Shown one piece after another: positions 47,701 to 57,935 of a stretch of 64,000 nt of DNA (positions are counted from its first letter, which is position 1; the number at the start of each line of letters is the position of its first letter). Position numbers and translations under genes: made by a program. The stretch comes from Cellulomonas alba. GTDB lineage: Bacteria; Actinomycetota; Actinomycetes; Actinomycetales; Cellulomonadaceae. The DNA is taken from NCBI RefSeq assembly GCF_030362835.1, contig NZ_JAUCGQ010000002.1, forward strand, positions 248,001 to 312,000, given 5' to 3'. Under the pieces are notes generated by a model. The model saw only the letters and a program-made list of their open reading frames with translations, did not search any database and was not told where the DNA came from.

Positions 47701-48295
47701 CCCGCTGGCCCTCGAGGAGTTCGCGGCCCTCGAGGAGCGCCACAAGTTCCTGACGGACCAGCTTGCCGACCTCAAGAAGTCGCGGGCGGACCTGCTCGAG
47801 ATCGTCAAGGAGATCGACGAGCGCGTCGAGCAGGTGTTCGCCGAGGCGTACCGCGACACCGCCGCGGCGTTCGACGTCGTCTTCCCGCGCCTTTTCCCTG
47901 GCGGCGAGGGCCGCCTCGTGCTCACCGACCCCGACAACATGCTGACCACCGGCATCGAGGTCGAGGCTCGCCCGGCGGGCAAGAAGGTCAAGCGGCTCTC
48001 GCTGCTCTCGGGCGGCGAGCGGTCGCTGACGGCGGTCGCGATGCTCGTCGCGATCTTCAAGGCGCGCCCCAGCCCGTTCTACGTCATGGACGAGGTCGAG
48101 GCAGCGCTCGACGACGCGAACCTCGGGCGCCTGCTCGAGATCTTCCGCGAGCTGCAGGAGGACTCGCAGCTGATCGTCGTGACGCACCAGAAGCGCACGA
48201 TGGAGATCGCCGACGCGCTGTACGGCGTGACGATGCGCGGCGACGGCGTCACCACGGTCATCAGCCAGCGCATGCGGGAGGACGCGGCCGTCTGA
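44729..48295 (+). CDS. smc: Chromosome segregation protein SMC
   Basis: The 1,188-residue ATPase condenses and segregates chromosomes as a dimer with ScpA/ScpB. The N-terminal head has LRGFKSFASATTLNFEPGVT and Walker A GPNGSGKSNVVDAL (about residue 32). Two coiled-coil arms (about 165-490 and 670-1010, rich in Ala/Glu/Arg) flank a hinge around 500-650 with the motif IRYLRTEDAGRASVLV. The C-terminal head has LSLLSGGERSLTAVAMLVAIF and Walker B VMDEVEAALDDAN. All parts are intact. A hairpin follows the stop. In many actinobacteria rnc and mutM precede smc; here ndk does. Confidence 0.97.
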   Translation: MHLKTLTLRGFKSFASATTLNFEPGVTCVVGPNGSGKSNVVDALAWVMGEQGAKSLRGGKMEDVIFAGTSGRPPLGRAEVSLTIDNTDGALPIEYSEVTISRTLFRNGGSEYAINGQGCRLLDIQDLLSDSGLGREMHVIVGQGQLDAVLRATPEERRGFIEEAAGVLKHRKRKEKALRKLEAMQGNLTRLGDLTAEIRRQLGPLGRQAEVARKAAVVQADLRDARARLLADDLAQLTATLEQEIADETAVRAQREQVESALAETRARLAALEVEAASAAPALSEASEVWYRLSSLRERLRGTASLAGDRVRLLGSASGGGERQGADPDDLAAQAERVRAAEAELAAEVQIARSALEAAVAARTRAETEAGDAEKALATALRGAADRREGVARLAGQVAARRSRVEATQAEIGRLQEALVAAERRGEEATTEFAALESQVAGVEEGEEGLDAEHEAATLALESATARVAELSEQLQAAEAQRQQLTARAETLELSLTRKDGAGALLAADSLPGTIGSVAALLAVDARDEDAVVAALGALADAVAVESVDAAVDAIRYLRTEDAGRASVLVAGGSGDRRPGAAPAGSAWAVDLVRAPDQVRPTVEALLADVVVVDDLAAARAVVAAHPDLVVATRTGDVLSRHRASGGSVSAPSALHLQAALDDARTGAADAAARAERLRFELATATTARAEARSDHERTLDRLNESDAALAAVAEQLGHLGSTARAARAEAERLQSSLDAASRTLTDDTDQLAELTERLTAAEVEPADAEAAIVAGTAARDRLNEAASAARARETEARLTLRTDEERARALSGRAESLERAAQAERVARERAAERERARARQAAVARAVHEGATRALAVLDRSLRRASDERDGAEAARAQRDVTITATRAEVDRQAGELAKLTDVVHRDEVARTQQRLRIEALQQRAVEELGIDPAVLVEEFGPHQDVPVVVVPGTEVDPDAPTAVPFVREQQEKRLRAAERALSLLGRVNPLALEEFAALEERHKFLTDQLADLKKSRADLLEIVKEIDERVEQVFAEAYRDTAAAFDVVFPRLFPGGEGRLVLTDPDNMLTTGIEVEARPAGKKVKRLSLLSGGERSLTAVAMLVAIFKARPSPFYVMDEVEAALDDANLGRLLEIFRELQEDSQLIVVTHQKRTMEIADALYGVTMRGDGVTTVISQRMREDAAV

Positions 48296-48300
48296 CGCCG

Positions 48301-48344
48301 ATCTCCGCCGGCCGGCAACGGGCCGGTTGCAGGGCGGTGGAGAT
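48301..48344 (+). terminator. Terminator-like hairpin after smc
   Basis: ATCTCCGCC (48301-48309) pairs with GGTGGAGAT (48336-48344), and an inner GCAAC/GTTGC pair strengthens the stem. It starts 6 nt after the smc stop and is followed by TCTG, not a T-run. Confidence 0.6.
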
Positions 48345-48403
48345 TCTGTGACGGTTCGCCGCGCGCCCCGGGAGTGGGCGTGCCGGGTACCGGGGTGCCA
48401 CCG

Positions 48404-48409
48404 GAGACT
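48404..48409 (+). promoter_or_regulatory. Candidate -10 element of the small membrane protein gene
   Basis: GAGACT lies 6 nt before the ATG. The match is weak and rests mainly on spacing. Confidence 0.3.
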
Positions 48410-48415
48410 GGACGC

Positions 48416-48724
48416 ATGGCCGTTCTCGTCGGAATCGTCCTCGCCCTCATCGTCGCCGCCGCCGTGCTCCTCGTGGCCAGCGTCGCCGCTGGACCGCGTG
48501 ACGTCGACGAGTCGCCGTGGCAGGCCTTCCGCCGCGGCTGGGCGTCCCGCCACGAGACCGAGGGCGAGGCCGCAGCCGCCGCCTCGGCCGAGCCGGTCGA
48601 CCTGTCGCTGACCGAGTTCCTGTCGGCCACCGCCGAGCGCGGCGAGGGCTACCTCCAGGTCGACGAGCTGGCGGACACGCTCTCCCGCGCCCGCGACCGC
48701 GTCCCGGGTCTGCGCCGCGGCTGA
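48416..48724 (+). CDS. Small single-span membrane protein, function unknown
   Basis: The 102-residue protein has one hydrophobic helix (VLVGIVLALIVAAAVLLVASVAAG, residues 3-26) followed by a soluble tail with PWQAFRRGWASRH and a C-terminal helical part, TEFLSATAERGEGYLQVDELADTLSRARDRVPGL. I do not recognise the family. Its position between smc and ftsY, in the same direction, suggests an envelope-associated role, but this is only context. The ATG at 48416 begins just before the helix; an upstream extension would add 14 residues without any signal. Confidence 0.65.
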   Translation: MAVLVGIVLALIVAAAVLLVASVAAGPRDVDESPWQAFRRGWASRHETEGEAAAAASAEPVDLSLTEFLSATAERGEGYLQVDELADTLSRARDRVPGLRRG

Positions 48725-48808
48725 CGCGCCGACGGCGCGTCCTGCCGACCTGCGACCGACCCGCGGACCGCAGGACGACCCAGGTCGCGCGGGGCGCTCG
48801 ACGCCCGA

Positions 48809-48814
48809 CAGACT
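48809..48814 (+). promoter_or_regulatory. Candidate -10 element of ftsY
   Basis: CAGACT, 6 nt before the GTG start. Confidence 0.4.
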
Positions 48815-48820
48815 GTCCGC

Positions 48821-50065
48821 GTGAACGACACCCTCGCCACCCTCCTCGCGGCCGGCGTGCCGATCGCGATCCTCATCGCGCTGGGCACGCTGCTGGTCCG
48901 TCGCCGCGGCAACCGCCCACCGACCGGCCCCGGCTCCGACGAGGACTCCAGCGGCTCCGTGCTCGCCCCGCCCCGCCCGGGTGGCTCCACGGTCGACGAG
49001 ACGACCGCCGTCGACGTCCCCGGCACTCCGCCCGCGCCCGCCGCCGAGCCCGCCTCGGGGAGCGCCCCGCCCGCCGGGGCCGCCGTCCTCGAGCCGGAGC
49101 TCCTCGAGCCCGAGGCGCCGGCTCTCGAGGTCCCGGCCCCGGTCGCCGGTCGGCTCGCGCGCCTCCGTGGGCGCCTCGCCCGCTCGGGCTCGCCGCTCGG
49201 CGCGCGGCTGCTCCAGGTGCTGTCCCGCGACCACCTCACGGAGGACGACTGGGACGAGCTCGAGGAGACGCTGCTGCTCGCGGACGTCGGCGCCGGCCCG
49301 AGCGCCGAGCTGATCGAGGCGCTTCGTACGCGGGTTCGCGTCGAGGGCGTCAAGGACCCCGCCCACGTGCGCACGATGCTGCGCGAACAGCTCCTCGCGC
49401 TCGTCGACCCGGCGCTCGACCGCGAGCTGAGCACCGCGCGCACCGCCGACGGCGCGCCCGCGGTGGTCCTCGTCGTCGGCGTCAACGGCACCGGCAAGAC
49501 GACGACCGTCGGCAAGCTCGCCCGCGTCCTCGTGGCCGAGGGCCGCACCGTCGTGCTCGGCGCCGCCGACACGTTCCGTGCCGCGGCCGCCGACCAGCTC
49601 CAGACGTGGGGCTCGCGGGTCGGCGTGCACACCGTGCGCTCGGACCGCGACGGTGCCGACCCGGCCGCCGTCGCGTTCGACGCGGTCCGTCAGGGCCGCT
49701 CGGAGGGCGTCGACGTCGTGCTGGTCGACACGGCCGGGCGGCTGCAGAACAAGGCCGGCCTGATGGACGAGCTCGGCAAGATCACGCGCGTCATCACGCG
49801 CGAGGCGCCGCTGTCCGAGGTCCTGCTCGTCCTCGACGCCACGACGGGCCAGAACGGGCTCAACCAGGCGCGCGTGTTCGGCGAGGTCGCGGGCGTCACG
49901 GGCATCGTGCTGACCAAGCTCGACGGCACCGCCAAGGGCGGCATCGTGGTCGCGGTGCAGCGCGAGCTGGGCGTGCCGGTCAAGCTGGTGGGCCTGGGCG
50001 AGGGCCCCGACGACCTCGCGCCGTTCGACCCGGAGGCGTTCGTCGACGGGCTCCTCGAGGCGTAG
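48821..50065 (+). CDS. ftsY: Signal recognition particle receptor FtsY
   Basis: The 414-residue SRP receptor docks ribosome-SRP complexes at the membrane. It begins with a membrane helix (LATLLAAGVPIAILIALGTLLVRRR), then a Pro/Ala/Glu-rich linker (to about 105), then the N domain and G domain: GVNGTGKTTTVGKLA (G1), DTFRAAAADQL (G2/IBD), DTAGRLQNKAGLMDEL (G3), TKLDGTAKGG (G4) and GLGEGPDDLAPFDPEAFVDGLL at the end. The transmembrane anchor is typical of actinobacterial FtsY. It works with Ffh encoded 3.7 kb downstream. Confidence 0.96.
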   Translation: MNDTLATLLAAGVPIAILIALGTLLVRRRGNRPPTGPGSDEDSSGSVLAPPRPGGSTVDETTAVDVPGTPPAPAAEPASGSAPPAGAAVLEPELLEPEAPALEVPAPVAGRLARLRGRLARSGSPLGARLLQVLSRDHLTEDDWDELEETLLLADVGAGPSAELIEALRTRVRVEGVKDPAHVRTMLREQLLALVDPALDRELSTARTADGAPAVVLVVGVNGTGKTTTVGKLARVLVAEGRTVVLGAADTFRAAAADQLQTWGSRVGVHTVRSDRDGADPAAVAFDAVRQGRSEGVDVVLVDTAGRLQNKAGLMDELGKITRVITREAPLSEVLLVLDATTGQNGLNQARVFGEVAGVTGIVLTKLDGTAKGGIVVAVQRELGVPVKLVGLGEGPDDLAPFDPEAFVDGLLEA

Positions 50066-50101
50066 GCCGCCGGCGCGCGGTCCCGGACGCTCGACCAGCA
50101 C

Positions 50102-50148
50102 GAAACCGAACGTTTACGCCGATGTGCGGCTTGTCACACGGCTGTAAC
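50102..50148 (+). promoter_or_regulatory. GlnR-like operator upstream of amtB
   Basis: GTCAC-N6-GTAAC (50133-50148) matches the GlnR half-box pattern gTnAC-N6-GaAAC closely, and GAAAC-N6-TTTAC (50102-50117) lies upstream in compatible phase. Nitrogen-limited activation of amtB-glnB is the expected effect. Confidence 0.5.
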
Positions 50149-50229
50149 GCGCCCCGCAACCGTCCGAAACGGCCGCGGCCGACTGTTGTCCCCGACCGAC
50201 CGGGTGGTCGGCGGAGGGAGAGTCGGGAC

Positions 50230-51896
<1,667 letters not shown>

Positions 51897-51898
51897 CG

Positions 51899-53722
51899 AT
51901 GACCGAAGGACGGCCGCCCGCGGGGGGCGCGGCCGGGAGCGACCCGCAGGTCCCGCACTCCACCCCCGGAGTGCGGGACCTGCGCGCTTCCCGGCTCGAC
52001 CTCGCGGCTCGCATGACGGGCCCCGGCACGGACGGGGTGGCGCGCCGCACGGCCGGTGTCGACGTGGTGCTGGCGGCGCTGCGCGAGCTCTGGGACGACG
52101 TCACCGGTGGCGTCGACACGACCGGGCTGGCGCTGGGCGCGGTGGGCAGCGTGGGCCGCGGCGACGCGAGCCCGGTGAGCGACCTCGACCTGCTGCTCGT
52201 GCACGAGGGCCGCGCGCGCGGGCCCGAAGAGCTGGCCGCGCTCGCACAGCGGCTCTGGTACCCGATCTGGGACGCGGGTCTCGACCTCGACCACGCGGTG
52301 CGCTCGCTCGCGCAGTGCCGGCAGATCGCGTCGAAGGACCTGCCGGCCGCCGTGGGCCTGCTCGACCTCCAGCCGGTCGCCGGCGATGCGGCGCTCGTGG
52401 CTCGTGCGACGAGCGCGCTGCTCGAGGACTGGCGGGCGGCGGCCCGCCGGCGCCTGCCCGAGCTGCTGGCCTCGACGCGGCAGCGCGCGGACCGTCACGG
52501 CGAGCTCGCGTACCTGATCGAGCCCGAGCTCAAGGAGGCGCGCGGCGGCATCCGTGACGCGGTGGTCCTGTCGGCGCTCGCGGCCACGTGGCTCACGGAC
52601 CGCCCGCACGGCGCGGTCGACGCCGCCTACACGCACCTGCTCGACGTCCGCGACGCGGTGCAGGTCGTCACGCGCCGGCACACCAACCGCCTGCTCCTCG
52701 CGGACCAGGACGAGGTCGCGGCGCTCGTGGGGTTCGACGACCGCGACGACCTGCTCGCGAGCATCGCGGAGGCGGGCCGCATCATCAGCTACGCGCTCGA
52801 CACGACCGCGCGCAACGCGCGCCAGGCGCTGCAGCGCCCCGCCCGCAAGCCCGTCATCGTGCGGGGCCGGCGCACCGGGCCGCGCCTGCGCACGATCGCG
52901 GAGGACCTCGTCGAGCACGACGGCGAGATCGTGCTCGCCGTCGACGCCCGGCCCGCCGACGACCCGCTGCTCTCGTTGCGCGCCGCCGCCACGGCCGCGC
53001 GCACCGGTCTCGTGCTCAGTCCGGTGACGGTCGCGAGCCTGACGGCCACGCCGCCGCTGCCCACGCCGTGGCCGCGCGCCGCACGCGCGTCGTTCCTGAC
53101 GCTGCTCGGCTCGGGCCACGCTCAGGTCCCGGTCTGGGAGGCGCTGGACCTCGCGGGCGTCGTCACGACGTGGATCCCGGAGTGGGCGGGCGTCCGCAAC
53201 CGGCCGCAGCGCTCGCCCGTGCACCGCCACACGGTCGACCGGCACCTCGTCGAGACGGTCGCGCGCGCCGACCGGCACGCGGTCGAGACGCCGGACACCC
53301 TGCTGCTCGCGGCGGTCCTGCACGACATCGGCAAGCGCGCCGGCGCGGGGGACCACGCCGTCGAGGGCGCGCGGCTCGCGGGTCCGATCGCGGCGCGGAT
53401 GGGCTTCGACGACGCGGTGGCGGCGGACGTCGCGCGGCTCGTCCGCGAGCACCTCACGCTCGTCGAGCTGGCCACCACCGCCGACCCGGACGACCCGGTG
53501 ACCGTCGCCCGCCTGCTCGACGCCGTGGACCGCCGGGAGGACCTGCTGCTCGTGCTGCGCGCGCTCACCGTGGCGGACGCGACCGCGGCCGGCCCGGCCG
53601 CGTGGAGCCAGTGGCGCGCCACCCTCGTCGACGAGCTCGTGGCGCGGGCGCGGGCCGCGCTCGGCGGCACGACGCGCGGGCGTCCCGGTTACCCTGGGAC
53701 GTCCGTGATCCCCCGAACCTGA
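51899..53722 (+). CDS. glnD: PII-modifying nucleotidyltransferase GlnD, lacking ACT domains
   Basis: The 607-residue protein has the nucleotidyltransferase core [23 protein letters not shown] (about 75-97), the linker [28 protein letters not shown], and the HD hydrolase domain with [24 protein letters not shown] (about 470-495). It ends at [21 protein letters not shown], just after the HD domain. Typical GlnD continues with two ACT domains that sense glutamine, giving 690-890 residues. Nothing follows except ffh, so the lack is real and not a frameshift visible here. The ATG directly follows glnB; a perfect hairpin covers codons 16-29, so a later start (GTG 51971) is possible. Confidence 0.88.
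   Translation: MTEGRPPAGGAAGSDPQVPHSTPGVRDLRASRLDLAARMTGPGTDGVARRTAGVDVVLAALRELWDDVTGGVDTTGLALGAVGSVGRGDASPVSDLDLLLVHEGRARGPEELAALAQRLWYPIWDAGLDLDHAVRSLAQCRQIASKDLPAAVGLLDLQPVAGDAALVARATSALLEDWRAAARRRLPELLASTRQRADRHGELAYLIEPELKEARGGIRDAVVLSALAATWLTDRPHGAVDAAYTHLLDVRDAVQVVTRRHTNRLLLADQDEVAALVGFDDRDDLLASIAEAGRIISYALDTTARNARQALQRPARKPVIVRGRRTGPRLRTIAEDLVEHDGEIVLAVDARPADDPLLSLRAAATAARTGLVLSPVTVASLTATPPLPTPWPRAARASFLTLLGSGHAQVPVWEALDLAGVVTTWIPEWAGVRNRPQRSPVHRHTVDRHLVETVARADRHAVETPDTLLLAAVLHDIGKRAGAGDHAVEGARLAGPIAARMGFDDAVAADVARLVREHLTLVELATTADPDDPVTVARLLDAVDRREDLLLVLRALTVADATAAGPAAWSQWRATLVDELVARARAALGGTTRGRPGYPGTSVIPRT
51945..51984 (+). terminator. Perfect 17-bp hairpin at the glnB/glnD boundary
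   Basis: Arms 51945-51961 and 51968-51984 (left arm starts CGCAGGTCCCGC, right arm ends GCGGGACCTGCG) are fully complementary around a 6-nt loop. It begins 49 nt after the glnB stop and lies in the first codons of glnD as annotated. It may limit read-through from amtB-glnB. Confidence 0.65.
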
Positions 53723-53730
53723 GGACGGCC

Positions 53731-55320
53731 GTGTTCGCCACCCTGTCGGACCGACTGACGTCGACCTTCAAGAACCTGCGCACCAAGGGCCGGCTCTCCG
53801 AGGCGGACATCGACGCGACCGTCCGCGAGATCCGACGCGCGCTGCTCGACGCCGACGTCGCCGTCCCGGTCGTCCGGCAGTTCACGGGCGCGATCCGCGA
53901 GCGCGCGCTCTCGGCCGAGGTGTCGCAGGCGCTCAACCCGGCGCAGCAGGTCGTCAAGATCGTCAACGAGGAGCTCGTCTCGATCCTCGGCGGGCAGACC
54001 CGCACCCTGAACCTCGCGAAGAACCCCCCGACGGTCATCCTGCTCGCGGGCCTGCAGGGTGCCGGCAAGACGACGCTGGCCGGCAAGCTCGCGCTGCACC
54101 TCAAGGGCCAGGGCCACACGCCGATCCTCGTCGCGGCCGACCTCCAGCGCCCCAACGCCGTCACGCAGCTCCAGGTCGTCGGCGAGCGCGCGGGCGTCCC
54201 GGTCTTCGCTCCGCACCCGGGCAACCAGGGTGCCGACGACGTGCTGCCACAGGGCGCCGACCCCGTCGCCGTCGCGCGTCAGGGCGTCGAGACGGCGACG
54301 GCCCGGCAGCACGACGTCGTCATCGTCGACACGGCGGGCCGGCTCGGCATCGACGCCGAGCTCATGCGGCAGGCCGCGGACATCCGCGACGCGACGAACC
54401 CGGACGAGGTCCTGTTCGTCATCGACGCGATGATCGGGCAGGACGCGGTCACGACCGCGCAGGCGTTCCTCGACGGCGTCGGCTTCACGGGCGTCGTGCT
54501 GTCCAAGCTCGACGGCGACGCGCGCGGTGGTGCCGCGCTGTCCGTCGCGTCCGTCACGGGTCGCCCGATCCTCTACGCCAGCACCGGCGAGAAGCTCACC
54601 GACTTCGAGGTCTTCCACCCCGACCGCATGGCCGGCCGCATCCTCGACATGGGCGACGTCCTGACGCTCATCGAGCAGGCCGAGCGCGCGTTCGACCAGG
54701 ACCAGGCCGAGAAGATGGCGGGCAAGCTCGCCGCCGGCGAGGACTTCACGCTCGCCGACTTCCTCGAGCAGATGCAGCAGCTCAAGAAGATGGGCTCGAT
54801 GAAGAAGATGCTCGGCATGATGCCGGGCATGGGCCAGATGCGTGAGGCCCTGGAGAACTTCGACGAGCGCGAGGTCGACCGCATCGAGGCGATCGTGCGC
54901 TCGATGACTCCGGGCGAGCGCGACAACCCGAAGATCATCAACGGCTCGCGTCGCGCCCGCATCGCCCGCGGGTCGGGCACCACGCCGACCGACGTCAACC
55001 AGCTGCTCGAGCGCTTCGACGGCGCGCAGAAGATGATGAAGCAGATGGCGCGCAACGGCGGCGGCATGCCGGGCTTCGGCAACCTGCCGGGCATGGGCAA
55101 GAAGGCGCGCGGTCGCGTCGCCGCCCCGTCCAAGCGCGTCAAGGGCAAGTCGGGCAACCCGGCCAAGCGCGCCGAGCAGGAGAAGGCCGCGCTCGAGGGT
55201 CGTCCCGCGGCGGCGGCGCAGCAGGGCTCGGCATTCGGGCTCGGCGCGCCGAAGGCGCCCGCCGACTTCGACCCGTCACAGCTGCCGTCCGGTCTCGACC
55301 GGTTCCTCGGCGGGCGCTGA
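53731..55320 (+). CDS. ffh: Signal recognition particle protein Ffh
   Basis: The 529-residue SRP54 homolog binds signal peptides and 4.5S RNA. The N domain opens FATLSDRLTSTFKNLRTKGRLSEADID; the G domain has GLQGAGKTTLAGKLA, DLQRPNAVTQL, DTAGRLGIDAELM and SKLDGDARGGAALS; the M domain is Met-rich (MKKMLGMMPGMGQM, MTPGERDNPKIINGSRRARIARGSG). A Gly/Lys-rich tail extends about 70 residues past the M domain. The GTG at 53731 starts 8 bp after glnD, with GAGGA 6 nt upstream. Confidence 0.97.
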   Translation: MFATLSDRLTSTFKNLRTKGRLSEADIDATVREIRRALLDADVAVPVVRQFTGAIRERALSAEVSQALNPAQQVVKIVNEELVSILGGQTRTLNLAKNPPTVILLAGLQGAGKTTLAGKLALHLKGQGHTPILVAADLQRPNAVTQLQVVGERAGVPVFAPHPGNQGADDVLPQGADPVAVARQGVETATARQHDVVIVDTAGRLGIDAELMRQAADIRDATNPDEVLFVIDAMIGQDAVTTAQAFLDGVGFTGVVLSKLDGDARGGAALSVASVTGRPILYASTGEKLTDFEVFHPDRMAGRILDMGDVLTLIEQAERAFDQDQAEKMAGKLAAGEDFTLADFLEQMQQLKKMGSMKKMLGMMPGMGQMREALENFDEREVDRIEAIVRSMTPGERDNPKIINGSRRARIARGSGTTPTDVNQLLERFDGAQKMMKQMARNGGGMPGFGNLPGMGKKARGRVAAPSKRVKGKSGNPAKRAEQEKAALEGRPAAAAQQGSAFGLGAPKAPADFDPSQLPSGLDRFLGGR

Positions 55321-55331
55321 GGCCGTTCGTC

Positions 55332-56426
55332 GTGCCCGGCGTCCTGCACCTGCGGGGGACGGTCGTCCTCGACGACCACCACGAGGTCGGCGACGTCTGG
55401 GTCGTGGGGGACCGGCTGACGTTCGAGCGCCCGGCCACGGCGCCCGACGCGACGATCGAGGGCTGGGTGCTGCCCGGCCTCGTCGACGTGCACTGCCACA
55501 TCGGCCTCGCGGCCGACGGCCCGGTCGACGACGCCACGGCCGAGAAGCAGGCGGTCGCCGACCGCGACTCGGGCGTGCTCCTCATCCGCGACGCCGGCTC
55601 GCCGGCCGACACGCGCTGGGTGCACGCGCGCCCGGACCTGCCGCGCCTGATCCGCTCGGGCCACCACCTGGCGCGCCCCAAGCGCTACCTGCGGCACTAC
55701 GGCCGCGAGCTCGCCTCGGTCGACGACCTGCCGACCGCGGTGCGCGAGGAGGCGCTGCTCGGCGACGGCTGGGTCAAGCTCGTCGCCGACTGGATCGACC
55801 GCGACCTGGGGGCCGACGGCGACCTGCGCCCGCTCTGGCCGGACGACGTGCTGCGCCGCGCGGTGGCCGTGGCGCACGACGAGGGTGCGCGCGTCACCGC
55901 GCACACGTTCGCGGCCGAGGCCGTCGACCCGCTGCTCGACGCCGGCGTCGACTGCCTCGAACACGCCTGCGGTGCGACACCGGAGCAGGTCGCGCGCATC
56001 GCGGCCGCCGGCATCCCCGTCACCGCGACGCTCCTCCAGGTGGGCCGGTTCGAGGACATCGCGGCGCAGGCCGACGGCCGGTACCCGCGGTTCGCGGCCC
56101 GCATGCGCGGCCTGCACGCCCACCGGTACGACCAGGTCCGTGACCTGTACGACGCGGGCGTCCCCGTGCTCGTCGGCACCGACGCGGGAGGGACGATCGG
56201 CCACGGGAACATCGCCGACGAGGCCACGGAGATGGCCCGCGCCGGCATCCCCGCGCGCGACGTCGTGGCCGCCGCGAGCTGGCGCACCCGCGCGTGGCTC
56301 GGGGCCGACGGCATCGCCGAGGGCACGAGCGCCGACGTCGTCGTCTACGACCGCGACCCGCGCACGGATGTCGAGGCCCTGCGCGAGCCCGTCGCCGTGA
56401 TCCTGCGCGGCGTCCGGTACGCGTGA
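55332..56426 (+). CDS. Amidohydrolase-superfamily protein
   Basis: The 364-residue metal-dependent hydrolase has the opening beta-sandwich, the HxH metal site [14 protein letters not shown] (near residue 55), a possible metal-bridging Lys in GWVKLVADW, histidines in [28 protein letters not shown] and the late Asp in [15 protein letters not shown]. The closing sandwich reads [18 protein letters not shown]. It is close to imidazolonepropionase/prolidase-like members, but the substrate is unknown. It starts 11 bp after ffh, so it may be co-transcribed with it. A 199-bp gap with the rpsP promoter follows. Confidence 0.87.
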   Translation: MPGVLHLRGTVVLDDHHEVGDVWVVGDRLTFERPATAPDATIEGWVLPGLVDVHCHIGLAADGPVDDATAEKQAVADRDSGVLLIRDAGSPADTRWVHARPDLPRLIRSGHHLARPKRYLRHYGRELASVDDLPTAVREEALLGDGWVKLVADWIDRDLGADGDLRPLWPDDVLRRAVAVAHDEGARVTAHTFAAEAVDPLLDAGVDCLEHACGATPEQVARIAAAGIPVTATLLQVGRFEDIAAQADGRYPRFAARMRGLHAHRYDQVRDLYDAGVPVLVGTDAGGTIGHGNIADEATEMARAGIPARDVVAAASWRTRAWLGADGIAEGTSADVVVYDRDPRTDVEALREPVAVILRGVRYA

Positions 56427-56490
56427 CGCGGCGCCGCGGCTGAGCCGTGAGCCGCCGCCGACCGATTCGGACCCGGCGCGGTTCGTCTGG

Positions 56491-56496
56491 CACAAT
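56491..56496 (+). promoter_or_regulatory. Candidate -10 element of the rpsP operon
   Basis: CACAAT, about 130 nt before rpsP; the leader that follows has no structure I can name. Confidence 0.35.
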
Positions 56497-56625
56497 GGTC
56501 GGCTGTACCCGACGGCGGCAGCCCCTCTACCTGCCCTCGTCGTGTCCTTCGTCGGACCGGCGCGCCCTACCCCACGGGCTGCGCGGCGAGACACCCCCAG
56601 ACAGACATCGGGAGAAGACCACACC

Positions 56626-57072
56626 GTGGCCACCAAGATCCGCCTCAAGCGCCTGGGCAAGATCCGCGCGCCGTACTACCGCATCGTCGTCGCCGACTCG
56701 CGCACCAAGCGCGACGGTCGCGTGATCGAGGAGATCGGCAAGTACCACCCCACCGAGGAGCCCTCGCTCATCGAGGTCAGCTCGGACCGTGCGCAGTACT
56801 GGCTCGGTGTCGGCGCGCAGCCGACCGAGCAGGTGCTCGCGCTCTTCAAGGTCACCGGTGACTGGCAGAAGTTCAAGGGCCTGCCGGGCGCCGAGGGCAC
56901 GCTTCGGACCAAGGGCGACAAGGTCGACCCGAAGGCCGCCGTCGAGGCCGCCGCCGCCGACGCGGAGAAGGTCAAGGCGAAGGCGTCGGAGAAGAAGGTC
57001 GCCGCTGACGAGGCTCCGGCCGATGAGCCGGCCGCCGAGGTCGAGGCGCCAGCCGAGGACGAGCAGGCCTGA
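56626..57072 (+). CDS. rpsP: 30S ribosomal protein S16
   Basis: The 148-residue protein has the S16 core in residues 1-85: [41 protein letters not shown] and [20 protein letters not shown]. The last 50 residues are an Ala/Glu/Lys-rich extension ([20 protein letters not shown]) common in actinobacteria. It starts the conserved rpsP-khpA-rimM-trmD-rplS order. The GTG has GGAG about 12 nt upstream. Its stop overlaps the khpA ATG (TGATG). Confidence 0.97.
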   Translation: MATKIRLKRLGKIRAPYYRIVVADSRTKRDGRVIEEIGKYHPTEEPSLIEVSSDRAQYWLGVGAQPTEQVLALFKVTGDWQKFKGLPGAEGTLRTKGDKVDPKAAVEAAAADAEKVKAKASEKKVAADEAPADEPAAEVEAPAEDEQA

Positions 57073-57311
57073 TGCTGGCCGACGCGCTCGAGCACCTGGT
57101 GCGCGGCATCGTCGACCACCCGGACGACGTGCGCGTCACGTCCTCCGCGCTGCGCCGCGGCGAGCTGCTCGAGGTCCGGGTCAATCCCGAGGACCTCGGC
57201 CGCGTGATCGGCCGCAACGGCCGGACCGCCAAGGCGCTGCGCACCGTCGTCGGCGCGCTGTCGACCGACGGCCCCGTGCGCGTCGACGTCGTGGACGTCG
57301 ACCGCCGCTGA
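57072..57311 (+). CDS. khpA: KH-domain RNA-binding protein KhpA
   Basis: The 79-residue protein is a single KH domain with the RNA-binding loop GRVIGRNGRTAKALRTVV (GxxG as GRNG). It starts LADALEHLVRGIVDHPDDVRV, as in the family. In other bacteria KhpA pairs with KhpB (Jag) and affects cell division and small-RNA stability. It is translationally coupled to rpsP. A strong hairpin lies between it and rimM. Confidence 0.95.
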   Translation: MLADALEHLVRGIVDHPDDVRVTSSALRRGELLEVRVNPEDLGRVIGRNGRTAKALRTVVGALSTDGPVRVDVVDVDRR

Positions 57312-57323
57312 GCACGACTCGTC

Positions 57324-57359
57324 GAAGGCCCGGCCCCCTAGCCTGGGGGTCGGGCCTTC
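57324..57359 (+). terminator. Terminator-like hairpin between khpA and rimM
   Basis: A 15-bp stem with one G-T pair (GAAGGCCCGGCCCCC with 57345-57359) and a TAGCCT loop, 12 nt after the khpA stop. It may partly terminate the rpsP transcript. Confidence 0.6.
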
Positions 57360-57381
57360 GTCATGGACACCGGAGGACGAC

Positions 57382-57930
57382 ATGCAGCTGACGGTCGCAC
57401 GCATCGGCCGTGCCCACGGCCTGCGCGGCGAGGTCGCGCTCGACCTGCGCACCGACGTGCCCGACGAGCGCCTCGCCGCGGGCACCGAGCTCGCCACCGA
57501 GCCGGCGTCCGCCGGTCCGCTGACCGTGGTCCGCACGCGCATCCAGCAGGGTCGCTGGTACGTGACGTTCGCGCAGGTCAGCGACCGGACGGCCGCGGAG
57601 GCGCTGCGCGGGGTCGAGCTCGTCGTGGACGCGGACGAGGCGGACGACGACGAGGACGCCTGGTACCCGCACGAGCTCGCGGGCCTGCGCGTCGAGCACG
57701 TCGACGGCCGCGTGCTCGGTGAGGTCGTCGGCCTCGACCAGGGTCCCGCGCACGACCTCCTGGTGATCCGCGAGACGGGTGGCGCGCGCACGGCGGTGCC
57801 GTTCGTCCGGGCGATCGTCCCCGTGGTCGACGTGCCGGGCGGCCGCGTCGTGCTCGACCCGCCGGGCGGCTTGCTCGCGTCGGACGCGGCGAACCTCGTG
57901 GTGTCCGACGACGAGACGCGCGGGAGCTGA
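57382..57930 (+). CDS. rimM: Ribosome maturation factor RimM
   Basis: The 182-residue protein helps assemble the 30S head by binding S19. The N-terminal RimM domain reads [23 protein letters not shown] and the C-terminal PRC barrel has [25 protein letters not shown] and [28 protein letters not shown]. The ATG has GGAGGA about 6 nt upstream. trmD starts 5 bp after its stop, so the two are co-translated or closely spaced in one message. Confidence 0.96.
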   Translation: MQLTVARIGRAHGLRGEVALDLRTDVPDERLAAGTELATEPASAGPLTVVRTRIQQGRWYVTFAQVSDRTAAEALRGVELVVDADEADDDEDAWYPHELAGLRVEHVDGRVLGEVVGLDQGPAHDLLVIRETGGARTAVPFVRAIVPVVDVPGGRVVLDPPGGLLASDAANLVVSDDETRGS

Positions 57931-57935
57931 CCCGC

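Noticed and set aside
43853-50101. Very long open frame (about 2,080 codons) on the minus strand across ndk, smc and ftsY
   Set aside because: It lies antisense to three certain genes; at this GC content stop-free antisense frames are expected. Its translation is low-complexity Arg/Ala/Glu-rich with no family motif.
56427-56625. A small gene in the gap before rpsP
   Set aside because: Open frames here lack ribosome sites and family features; the segment looks like a promoter and leader.
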